A stretch of 50,556 nt of DNA, taken from contig NZ_JACYHE010000043.1 in the NCBI RefSeq assembly GCF_021696945.1, forward strand, positions 1-50,556, in the 5' to 3' direction. Numbering within the stretch: position 1 is the first letter of the stretch; each line of letters begins with the position of its first letter. Shown here piece after piece: positions 40,686-49,000 of this stretch. This DNA is from Streptomyces sp. JJ36. GTDB taxonomy: Bacteria > Actinomycetota > Actinomycetes > Streptomycetales > Streptomycetaceae. A program made the translations under genes and the position numbers. The notes beneath the pieces were generated by a model, which worked only from the letters and a program-made list of their open reading frames with translations, was not told the DNA's origin and ran no database searches.

Positions 40686-41921
40686 TCAGGTGCGTGCGCC
40701 GGAGCCCAGTTCGCCACGCAGCCGCATGGTGCGGAGCACCAGTTCCAGCTCGAACCGGCTGTCGGGGTGTTCCATCTCCGTGCCCCACAGCTCGCGGATC
40801 TGCCGCAACCGGTAGCGCACCGTCTGCGGGTGGACGCCGAGCCGGGTGGCGACCTCCGGAGCGCCGCCCCGGGTCTCCAGCCACGCCAGCAGCGTCTCGG
40901 CGAGCCGCCGGCCGTGCGCGGGGCCGCAGCCGTCCAGCGGGGCGAGCCGCCGCCGGGTCAGATCGCCGATCAGTTCCTCGGGCGGCAACAGCACCAGGGC
41001 CTCGGTGTGCTCGGTGCAGGGCAGCAGTTCGCCGCCGGGCAGCAGTCCCCGCTCGATGAGCGCAACGGCGGACTCCGCCCAGTTCAGCGACTTCGCCGCC
41101 TCGGTGACCGGCACCGGCGGCCCCATGGCCCCCGCCCAGCCGGCGGTGGCCCGCCGGAGCAGGTCGGCCCGGCCGGGCGCGCCGGGTTCAGGCACCACCA
41201 TGCGGGGCTGCTCGCACTCCATGTCGAGCAGCACCTCCTCGCCGACGGCGGGCGGCACCGCCGAGCGGGACGGCCGCAGCAGCACCGCGACGGCGACCGT
41301 GCGCGGCACGGTCCAGCCGATCCGGGCGGCGCGGTCGGCGATCAGCTCGGTGAGCTCACCGCCCGGCCGGTGGTGCTCGGAGAGCAGCAGGTCCAGCAGC
41401 CGCCGCTGGAGCCGTAGCCGTTCGCCCGCGCGCCGCGCGGCGGCCTCGGCGTAGCCGCGCACCGACTCGGCCACCAGCTGGTCCAGGTAGGCGAAGCCGG
41501 CGTCCGCGAGCTCGTACATCGCGGGTGGCGGGATCTCCAGTTCGGTGCCGATCTCGGAGTAGCGCCGCCAGGCGAGCCGGATGCCCAGCCGGTACATGGC
41601 CTGCAGCGAGTCGAGGCTGCGGCCCTCGAGCACCTCGCCCCGGCCGAACTCCTGGAAGACCTGTGGCGGCGGATGGGCGGCGGGGTGCCCGCCGGCGGTG
41701 AGCTGGTCGATGAAGTGCTCCAGCGCCCGGCGGATGCCGATCAGCGCCTTCGGTTCCCCGGAGTCGTCGAGGGTGAGGGAGAGTTTCGGGTGCTCGCGCC
41801 GGATCTCGCGGAGGATCTTTCCGGCGAGTTCCGGCACCTCGGCGTGGGCACGTTCGGCGAAGCGCCGGACCCGCAGCGCGGGTACGTCCAGCCAGGCGGC
41901 GCCGACGGTGGTCGCGGTCAC
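40686..41921 (-). CDS. PucR/CdaR-type helix-turn-helix regulator
   Basis: A 411-residue regulator with the same overall plan as FasR: an N-terminal helical part, a degenerate GGDEF-like middle, and a C-terminal HTH_30: GRRLAETLLAWLETRGGAPE, VATRLGVHPQTVRYRLRQIR, ELWGTEMEHPDSRFELELVL. It carries no PucR-type ligand domain that I can name. GTG 41921 overlaps the stop of the small upstream gene (GTGA) and has GGAGGAG 6 nt upstream, so the two are co-translated. Whether it controls the alcohol dehydrogenase downstream is open. Confidence 0.88.
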   Translation of the reverse strand: MTATTVGAAWLDVPALRVRRFAERAHAEVPELAGKILREIRREHPKLSLTLDDSGEPKALIGIRRALEHFIDQLTAGGHPAAHPPPQVFQEFGRGEVLEGRSLDSLQAMYRLGIRLAWRRYSEIGTELEIPPPAMYELADAGFAYLDQLVAESVRGYAEAAARRAGERLRLQRRLLDLLLSEHHRPGGELTELIADRAARIGWTVPRTVAVAVLLRPSRSAVPPAVGEEVLLDMECEQPRMVVPEPGAPGRADLLRRATAGWAGAMGPPVPVTEAAKSLNWAESAVALIERGLLPGGELLPCTEHTEALVLLPPEELIGDLTRRRLAPLDGCGPAHGRRLAETLLAWLETRGGAPEVATRLGVHPQTVRYRLRQIRELWGTEMEHPDSRFELELVLRTMRLRGELGSGART

Positions 41922-42208
41922 GGCCGCTCCTCCGCCGCGCCACCCCTACCGGGCGAACCACTCCTCACGGGCGATCCGGTCTTCTCGGATGGCTCGGGCT
42001 TTCCGGGCGCCCCCGGGCTCCCGGAGGGGTCCGGCTCCCGGGAGGGCCCGGTCTCACCGGCCTCGCGCGGCGAGCTGTGGAAGTGCACCAGCGGGACGTT
42101 GGGCTGCTCGGGCGTCGCATGCAGCGCGGCGACGATCCCCAGCGCCGTGCCGGCCGCGAGCGAGGCGGCGACGACGCAGGTCAGGGCGGCTGCGAGGAGT
42201 CTGTGCAT
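41918..42208 (-). CDS. Small membrane-anchored or secreted protein
   Basis: A 96-residue protein. MHRLLAAALTCVVAASLAAG and TALGIVAALHATP form one hydrophobic N-terminal segment, then QPNVPLVHFHSSPREAGETG and a Pro/Gly/Ser/Glu-rich, probably unfolded C-terminus. The N-terminus suggests a signal anchor (possibly a cleavable signal). Similar short proteins with a conserved QPN-PLV segment occur in streptomycetes, function unknown. It overlaps the PucR-type gene by 4 bp. Its promoter region is shared with DUF3068 in the opposite direction, so it could be part of a regulated envelope response. Confidence 0.7.
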   Translation of the reverse strand: MHRLLAAALTCVVAASLAAGTALGIVAALHATPEQPNVPLVHFHSSPREAGETGPSREPDPSGSPGAPGKPEPSEKTGSPVRSGSPGRGGAAEERP

Positions 42209-42275
42209 GGCGCGACGAACCTCTCTCGTGAGTGCGCACCAGCCCGCCCCAGGGCTACACCCGCTGGAAGTTACT

Positions 42276-42322
42276 CGAGTGTCAAATAGTCATTGACTCG
42301 GTGTCAAGGCGTCCCTTACGTT
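42276..42322. promoter_or_regulatory. Back-to-back divergent promoters with shared imperfect dyad
   Basis: Plus strand: TTGACT (42293-42298) and TACGTT (42317-42322), spacer 18, driving DUF3068. Minus strand: TTGACA (42285-42280) drives the small protein gene; its -10 box is unclear. The two -35 boxes are 7 bp apart and form an imperfect dyad CGAGTGTCAA/TTGACTCG (42276-42300), so RNA polymerase or a regulator could serve only one side at a time. Confidence 0.5.
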
Positions 42323-42410
42323 TCCGGCTCATACCCGGGCCTCCACAGCGGCCCTCCCGAACGCGCACCGCTCCCCCACCGCGTCACCTCACCTCGGAAG
42401 GTGTTCCGAC

Positions 42411-43400
42411 ATGCGCCGTTCCGCCTCCCCTCTCTCGCTCGTCCTGCTGGGCCTGGGCGTGTTCCTGCTGGTGCTGGCCCCGCTGCTGGCGTGGTACGTG
42501 GAGCCGCGGGCGAAGCGCACGCCGATCGACGTCGAGTCCACCACCGTCCTCACCGGCACCGGGAGCTACTTCGACCAGCAGGCGCTGAAGACCCGGAAGG
42601 GCGAGAAGCTGACGGTCACCCGCCGGGTGCTGGGGAACGTCGCCGAGAGCGACAAGCACGACGTCGCGGTGTGGGACGTGTCACAGACCATCGACACCCC
42701 CACCACGCTCAAGCGGGACGACCCCCGCAAGTCCTTCCAGTGGACCACCGAACGCTGGGTCACCGACCCCAGGACCAACCGGCCGGTGCACTGCTGCGAG
42801 GAGTCCCCGGCGCCCTTCGCCGGGGAGGCCTACCTGAAGTTCCCCTTCGACGTCGAGGAGCGCGGTTACACCTGGTGGGACAGCACGCTCGGAGACACCG
42901 TCCCGCTCCGCCACACCGGCCGGGAGCGGGTCAAGGGCCACGAGGGCCTGCGCTTCTCGGGCTCCGTCGACCCCGTGCGGGTGGGCCACCGGCAGGTGCC
43001 GGGCCTGCTCGTGGACGAGCCGGAGCGGGGCCAGGTGCAGGCCGAGGAGTGGTACGCCAACGAGGACATCGATCTCGTCGTCGACCAGCGCACCGGACGG
43101 CTGCTGCGGGTGAGCATCGCCCCGCGGGTGACCCTGCGGGCCCCCGGCGGTGAGAAGGACGCCGTCACCCTGCTCCGGAGCGACAAGCTGGAGTTCACCG
43201 ACGCCACCCAGCGCGAACAGGTACGGCTCGCGGCGCGGGACGGCAGAAAGCTGCAGCTCGTGGGTGAGACCGCCCCGCTGGCGGGCGCCGCCGCCGGCGT
43301 ACCCCTCGCCCTCTCCGGGGCCGTGCTGGCGGCGCGCGGCAGGCGGCCGCGACGCGGCACTCCCGGACACGCACAGAATGATGAAACGTCCGGCCGGTAG
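42411..43400 (+). CDS. DUF3068 family membrane-anchored protein
   Basis: A 329-residue protein of the DUF3068 (PorA-like) family of mycolate and non-mycolate actinobacteria. One N-terminal transmembrane helix (SLVLLGLGVFLLVLAPLLAW, 8-27) precedes a large extracytoplasmic beta-rich domain; a second helix near the C-terminus (about 287-306) precedes a basic cytosolic tail. The ectodomain has HCCEE, with two adjacent Cys, and EERGYTWWDSTLGDTVPLR. The position next to glycosyltransferase genes supports a role in cell-envelope assembly; no molecular function is known to me. GGAAGG precedes the ATG by about 11 nt. Confidence 0.85.
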   Translation: MRRSASPLSLVLLGLGVFLLVLAPLLAWYVEPRAKRTPIDVESTTVLTGTGSYFDQQALKTRKGEKLTVTRRVLGNVAESDKHDVAVWDVSQTIDTPTTLKRDDPRKSFQWTTERWVTDPRTNRPVHCCEESPAPFAGEAYLKFPFDVEERGYTWWDSTLGDTVPLRHTGRERVKGHEGLRFSGSVDPVRVGHRQVPGLLVDEPERGQVQAEEWYANEDIDLVVDQRTGRLLRVSIAPRVTLRAPGGEKDAVTLLRSDKLEFTDATQREQVRLAARDGRKLQLVGETAPLAGAAAGVPLALSGAVLAARGRRPRRGTPGHAQNDETSGR

Positions 43401-43772
43401 TCCGCCGAAATTGTCATACCGGTGAGTAGCACGAGCGCAGGAAGCCGCTCAGACTGATCCGACACCGCGCAAACCAGCCCGTTCCCGCCCCTACGGGCCC
43501 ACCGCCCGGCACACTCCGGAACCCCGAACCCGCCGCACCTCCCGTCCCTCTCGCACCACCGCTCCCCCGCACCACCGCTCTGCCGCACCACCGCTCCCCC
43601 GCATGACGGCGGATGCGCACCCACCGCTCCCCGGGCCCCCACACCCGCCCGGCCGGCGGCCGGTCCCCGCACCGACCAGCACCTCACCCCCCCCACACCA
43701 CCGCGAGGCGACATGCGCAAGGCCCTCCCCTCCCCCCGCGCTCCCCGCATCCCGAGACGAGTTGGAGCACCC
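43401..43772. other. 372-bp region upstream of the GT4 gene
   Basis: No gene was recognised. It contains the 16-bp tandem array described separately and long C-rich stretches (about 43690-43740). An in-frame ATG at 43713 could extend the GT4 protein by 20 residues, but the sequence there is Pro/Arg-rich and looks non-conserved. Confidence 0.4.
43553..43632. repeat. 16-bp tandem repeat array
   Basis: Three contiguous 16-bp units, GCACCACCGCTCCCCC and close variants, occupy 43553-43600, and a fourth diverged copy (GCACCCACCGCTCCCC) lies at 43617-43632. The spacing is uniform, so this is a slippage-type repeat. It has no CRISPR-like spacers. Confidence 0.75.
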
Positions 43773-45026
43773 ATGCCCCAGCACGTGCCACCGTCCCCGG
43801 CCGCCGAGGCCGCGGCCCCCTCCCCCGCCCGTACCGGCTCCCGCAGACCGCTTCCCGGTCTGCCCGACTCCGCCGGCCTCCCCGGCCTCCCCGACCGGGG
43901 CGCCGCGCCCACCGCCGGGCTGCGGACGCAGCCGCCCGGGCCCGGCCTCCCCCGCCGGATCGTCTTCCTGGCCCGGCGCGATCTCGGGAACCCCGCCGCC
44001 GGAGGCTCCGAGCTCCTCGTCGACCGGATCGCCGACGGCCTCACCGACCACGGCCACCAGGTGACCCTGCTCTGCGGCGGCCCGGCCGCCTACCGCGACT
44101 ACCGCGTGGTGTCCGCCGGAGGCGACGCGGACCACTTCCTCCGCGCCCGGCGCGCCCTCGCCCGCCAGGTCGGCGACTGCGACCTGCTGGTGGAGGTGTG
44201 CAACGGCATGCCCTATCTGGCGCCACTGTGGCACCGCGGCCCGACCCTGTGCCTGGTCAACCACGTGCACACGGACCTGTGGCAGATGCGCTACCCCGCC
44301 CCCGCCGCCCGGCTGGGCCGCCGCCTGGAGCACTGGGCCCTGGCCGGCAGCCACCGCCGCAACCTGAAGGTCGCCGTCTCCCGGTCCACCGCCGCGGCCC
44401 TCGCCGCGCTGGGCGTGCCCGAGGAGGACGTCCGCGTCGTGCACAACGGTGTCGAGGAGCCCGGGCCCCTCCTCCCGGAGGCGCCCGAGCCGCTCTTCCT
44501 GGCCATGGGCCGGCTCGTCGAGTACAAGCGGATCGATCTCCTGCTGCGCCTGTGGGAGCGGGTGCGCCCGGTCACCGGCGGCCGCCTGGTCATCGTGGGG
44601 GACGGCCCGGAACGCGCCCGGCTGGAGGCGATGGCGGGCCCGGACGTGTCCTTCGCCGGGCATGTCAGCGAGGCCGAGAAGCACCGGCTGCTCTGCCGGG
44701 CGTGGCTGCTGCTGCACCCGTCGATGGTGGAGGGCTGGGGCCTGGTGGTCACCGAGGCGGCCGCCCGCGGCACCCCGGCCGTCGGGTTCGACATCCCCGG
44801 GCTCCGCGACTCCGTGGAGGACGGCCGTACGGGCCTGCTGGCCCGCGGCGAGAGCTCCTTCGCCGCGCACTGGTGCACGGTCGCCCTCTCGCCGCGGCGC
44901 CGGGAGGCGCTCGGCCGCGCCGCGGAGCTGCGGGCCCGCCGCTTCCGGTGGGCGAACACCGTACGGAGCTTCCGTGCCGTCGCGGCGGAGGCGTACGCAC
45001 GCGCGGCAGCCGTCCCGGCCGCCTGA
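43773..45026 (+). CDS. Family 4-type glycosyltransferase
   Basis: A 417-residue GT-B-fold glycosyltransferase. After a Pro-rich N-terminus (about 1-60) comes RRIVFLARRDLGNPAAGGSE, the first Rossmann domain with the GG acceptor loop; the second domain has FLAMGRLVEYKRIDLLLRLW, GRLVIVGDGPERARLEAM, VSFAGHVSEAEKHRLL and the E-x7-E retaining-enzyme motif in EGWGLVVTEAAARG. This matches GT4. GGAG 5 nt before ATG 43773 supports the start. It lies in one run with a methyltransferase and an AftD-like gene, suggesting glycan assembly at the membrane; donor sugar unknown. Confidence 0.9.
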   Translation: MPQHVPPSPAAEAAAPSPARTGSRRPLPGLPDSAGLPGLPDRGAAPTAGLRTQPPGPGLPRRIVFLARRDLGNPAAGGSELLVDRIADGLTDHGHQVTLLCGGPAAYRDYRVVSAGGDADHFLRARRALARQVGDCDLLVEVCNGMPYLAPLWHRGPTLCLVNHVHTDLWQMRYPAPAARLGRRLEHWALAGSHRRNLKVAVSRSTAAALAALGVPEEDVRVVHNGVEEPGPLLPEAPEPLFLAMGRLVEYKRIDLLLRLWERVRPVTGGRLVIVGDGPERARLEAMAGPDVSFAGHVSEAEKHRLLCRAWLLLHPSMVEGWGLVVTEAAARGTPAVGFDIPGLRDSVEDGRTGLLARGESSFAAHWCTVALSPRRREALGRAAELRARRFRWANTVRSFRAVAAEAYARAAAVPAA

Positions 45027-45235
45027 CGCCCGGGCACGGGGACCGGGCCCCGTCCCGCCGCCGGGGTCGCCCCTGTCCGTGCCCCTCCGACCCCTCCTCC
45101 GACCCCTCCTTCCCCGCTCTCCTCGCCCCACCGGCCGGCCGCCGCTCCGGGCGGCCCGCTCACTCAGCTCACCCATCCCGGCCGCCGCGCACGCCCGGCC
45201 GTACGACCACGGACACCCGGAAGGCGGTGCCCCCG

Positions 45236-46006
45236 ATGCGTACCCCCACCCCGCAGGACACGGGCCCGCACGCGCTCCCGCGGGACCCCTCACTGCGCAG
45301 ATCCCTGGCCCTGTTCCGGGCCTTCCGGCGCGAACCGCGCGAGCCCGACCAGTGCTACCGGCTGCTCGCCCGCGACGCGGCCCGGCAGGTCGAGCGGTAC
45401 GTGCCGCTGCGCGGGGCCACCGTCGTCGACGTCGGCGGCGGCAGCGGGCACTTCACCGAGGAGTTCCGCCGCCGCGGCGCCCAGGCCTATCTCTTCGAGC
45501 CGGACCCGGCCGAGCTGCGCGGGTCCGGCCGCCGGCCGGACGGCGCGGTCCTCGCCGACGGCTATCTGCTGCCGCTCGCCGACGGCGCCGCCGACGTGTG
45601 CTTCTCCTCGAACGTGCTGGAGCACGTCGCGGACCCGCAGACCTTCCTCTCCGAGATGGTGCGGGTGACCCGCCCCGGCGGGCTGATCTACGTGTCCTTC
45701 ACCAACTGGTACTCGCCGTGGGGCGGGCACGAGACCGCGCCCTGGCACTACCTCGGCGCGGGCCGCGCCCGGGACCGGTACCGGCGGCGGACCGGCCGGG
45801 ACGCCAAGCACACGCTCGGCGAGAACCTCTTCGCCCTGCACGTCGGCCCCACCCTGCGACGGGTGCGGGCCCGCGACGACGTGGAGATCCTCTCCGCCCG
45901 CTCCCGCTACTGGCCGTTCCTGCCCGGCGCCGTCACCCGCGTCCCCGGGCTGCGCGAGTTCGCGACCTGGAACCTCCTCCTCATCCTCCGGCGGTGCCCC
46001 CGATGA
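45236..46006 (+). CDS. Class I SAM-dependent methyltransferase
   Basis: A 256-residue methyltransferase: VVDVGGGSGHFTEEFRRRGA (SAM motif I), YLFEPDP (motif II acidic residue), AADVCFSSNVLEHVADPQTF (motif IV) and VTRPGGLIYVSFTNW. This is the Methyltransf_11 type. ATG 45236 is the most likely start (GGAAGG 11 nt upstream), with GTG 45227 as an alternative. Its stop overlaps the AftD-like ATG (ATGA), so the two are coupled. The 209-bp gap before it holds a small hairpin (ACGGGG/CCCCGT, 45036-45053) after the GT4 stop. In an envelope locus it could O-methylate a sugar; that is inference. Confidence 0.88.
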   Translation: MRTPTPQDTGPHALPRDPSLRRSLALFRAFRREPREPDQCYRLLARDAARQVERYVPLRGATVVDVGGGSGHFTEEFRRRGAQAYLFEPDPAELRGSGRRPDGAVLADGYLLPLADGAADVCFSSNVLEHVADPQTFLSEMVRVTRPGGLIYVSFTNWYSPWGGHETAPWHYLGAGRARDRYRRRTGRDAKHTLGENLFALHVGPTLRRVRARDDVEILSARSRYWPFLPGAVTRVPGLREFATWNLLLILRRCPR

Positions 46007-49000
46007 CCACGACCGTCAGCAGCCCGCAGGCCCCCGCGGAGCCGGACCGCCCCGAGCCCGGCACCGGGCCGCCGGCGCCCGGCGGCGCGGACGCCCCGCG
46101 CGGCAGGCGGGTGCTCCTCGGCTTCTGGGCCGCGGTCTTCGTCTGCTTCCTGGCCGCGGCGCCGGGGAAGACGACCTTCGACACCAAGCTGGGCGTGGTG
46201 ACGGACCCCCTGCGGTTCCTCTCCGACCTGGGCGGGCTCTGGCAGGACCGGGCCGGCTTCGGCGGCATCGCCGACCAGTACGTCGGCTACGCCTTCCCGA
46301 TGCTGCCGTACTACGCACTGACCGATCTGGCGCAGATCCCGACCTGGCTGGCGGAGCGGCTGTGGCTGTCGCTAGTGGTGAGCACCGCCTTCTGGGGCGC
46401 GCTGCGGCTCACCGAGCGGTTCGGCGTCGGCAGCGGCCGGTCCCGGCTGCTCGCCGCCGTCTGCTACGCGCTCTGGCCGGTCTTCACCATCGTGGTCGGC
46501 TCCACCTCGGCGGCCGCGCTGCCCGGCGCCCTGCTGCCCTGGGTGCTTCTCCCGCTCACCTCGGCCACCGCCTCCCCCCGGGTCGCCGCCGCGCGTTCCG
46601 CGCTGCTCATCCCGTTCATGGGTGGGGTGAACGCCGCCTCCACCCTGGCCTCGCTGCTGCCCGTCGGGCTGTTCCTGCTGACCCGCACGGGGCGGCGCCG
46701 CCGCACGCTGCTCGCCTGGTGGACGCCGGGCGTGCTGCTGGCCACCGTCTGGTGGGTGGTGCCGCTGCTGCTGCTCGGCACCTACGGCGAGGACTTCATG
46801 CCGTACGTGGAGCAGGCGGACACCACCACCGGCACCATGTCCGCCACGGAGCTGCTGCGCGGCGCCGGCAACTGGACGGCGTACCTCTACTACGGCGAGG
46901 CGTGGCTGCCCGCCGGGTGGGCCATGGCCACCGGGGTGCTCGCCGTCCTGGGCAGTGCGCTGGCCGCCGCGCTGGGGCTGGCCGGGCTGGCCCGCCGCGA
47001 CCTGCCGGAGCGGCGCTGGCTGGTGCTGACCGTAGTGACCGTCGCCGGGATCACGCTGGCCGGGTACGCGGGGGCGCTGGGCGGTCCCTTCGCCGGGACG
47101 GTGCAGGAGTGGCTGGACGGCTGGCTGCGGCCGTTCCGCAACATCTACAAGTTCCAGCCGGGGCTCGCCCTGGCGCTGGTGTTCGGGCTGGCGCATCTGC
47201 CGGCCGTGGCCTCCCGCAGGACGGAGCCCCGCCGCGGGGGCGCCCGCCGGCAGGCCGCCCGCCGGCCCGGTGCCCGGCGGCTGCTGCCGGCCGCCGCCGC
47301 GGCCCTGGTGCTGCCCGGCCTCGCACTCCCCTACCTCACCGGGGACGTCCTCCAGCCCGGAGCGTTCGACCGGCTGCCCGCGCACTGGGAGAAGACGGCG
47401 GGCTGGCTGAAGAAGCACTCCCCGGACACACGTGCCTATGTCACCCCGGCCACCGCGCACGGCATCCACACCTGGGGCTCCCCCATCGACGACCCGCTGC
47501 ACGTGCTGGCCGAATCCCCCTGGGCCCAGCGCGACTACGTGCCGTTCGGCACCCCCGGCAACCGGCGGGCGCTGGACGCCGTCGAACGGGCCATGGCCTC
47601 CGGCGGGGCGGTGCCCGGGCTGGCCGGCTACCTGGCCCGCGCCGGGCTGCACCATGTGGTGGTACGCAACGACCTGGACCCGGACCAGATCGGCTACGTA
47701 CCACCGCAGCAGGTCCGGCGGACCCTGGAGGCCTCCGGATACGAGCGGGTGAAGAGCTTCGGCCCGCGGGTGACCGGCGGCCGCATCCCGCCGGGGACGC
47801 CGCTGGAGGTCGCCGCGCTCTTCCCCCGCCCGCGTGCGGTGGACATCTGGGAGCCGGTGGACCGCCGCGCGCCCGGCGAGGTGGCCCTGAAGCCGGTCGC
47901 GGAGACCGTCGCCGTCAGCGGCGGGCCGGAGGCGCTGCTGCCGCTGGGGGACGACCCGCGAGTGGCGGGCCGGCCCGCGGTGCTCACCGGCGACGCCCAC
48001 CCCGGCCTTCCGGCACCGGCGGTGCAGGTGCGCGGCGACGGGATGCGGCGGGCGGACACCCGCTTCGGGCTGGTCAACCACAACACCTCCGCGACGTACG
48101 GGCCCCGGCAGCGCAACGCGCCGGACGCCGTCCAGGACCCGGGCGAGGAGCCGAAGCAGATCCTGCCGCTGGACGGCGTACGGCACCAGACCACCGCGAC
48201 CCTGCGCGGCGCCCGCTCCGTGACGGCCTCCAGCAGCGGCAACTGGCTGTTCCACCTGCCGCAGTTCGAACCGGTGAACGCCTTCGACGGCGACCCGGAC
48301 ACCGCCTGGGCCGAGGGCACCCCGGCCGAGCCGGTGGGCCAGTGGATACGGATCGCCTTCGACGGGCCCACCGAGGTGCCCGGCTCCCTCCGGGTCACCC
48401 CGCTCCCCGGGGACCAGGTGCGCGCCGTCCCCACCCGCGTGCGGGTGGAGACCGAGCGCGGCACGGCGGAGAGCGCCCTCCAGCCGGACGGCGGCCCGCA
48501 GCGCATCAAGGCGCCGCGCGGCACCACGGAGTGGCTGCGGCTCACCGTCACCGGCGCCGAGAGCGCCTCCGCCGGGCTCACCGGCGCCGGTTTCGCCGAG
48601 ATCACCGTCCCGGACGTCCAGGTCACCAAGATGCTGCGGCTCCCCGCCGACGGCACCCGCCACCGCGCAGGCGGCGAACTGGTCTCGCTGCACCGGGCCG
48701 ACGACCCCAGCGGCGTGCTTCCGGTCTCCGGCGAGCGCGGGCTGCACCGCAGGTTCCGCACGGAGCAGGCCGCCGACTACACCGTCGCCGCGCGGGCCGT
48801 CCCGGTGGCGGGCGAGGAGCTGGACCGCCTGCTCGACGAGGTCGCGCCCGGCTCCAGGGACCGGCTCACCGCCACCGCCGCCTCCACCAGCCGGCTGGCC
48901 ACCGCCACCGGCCCGCGGAGCCTCGTCGACAAGGACCTGACCACCGCCTGGATCGCGGGCGACGACCCCACGATCCGGCTCCGCTGGCCGGAGAAACGGA

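Noticed and set aside
39312..41417. Plus-strand frame across the dehydrogenase and PucR genes
   Set aside because: Runs antisense through two recognisable genes and a terminator hairpin.
43553..43632. CRISPR array
   Set aside because: Units are contiguous without spacers, and no cas gene lies nearby.
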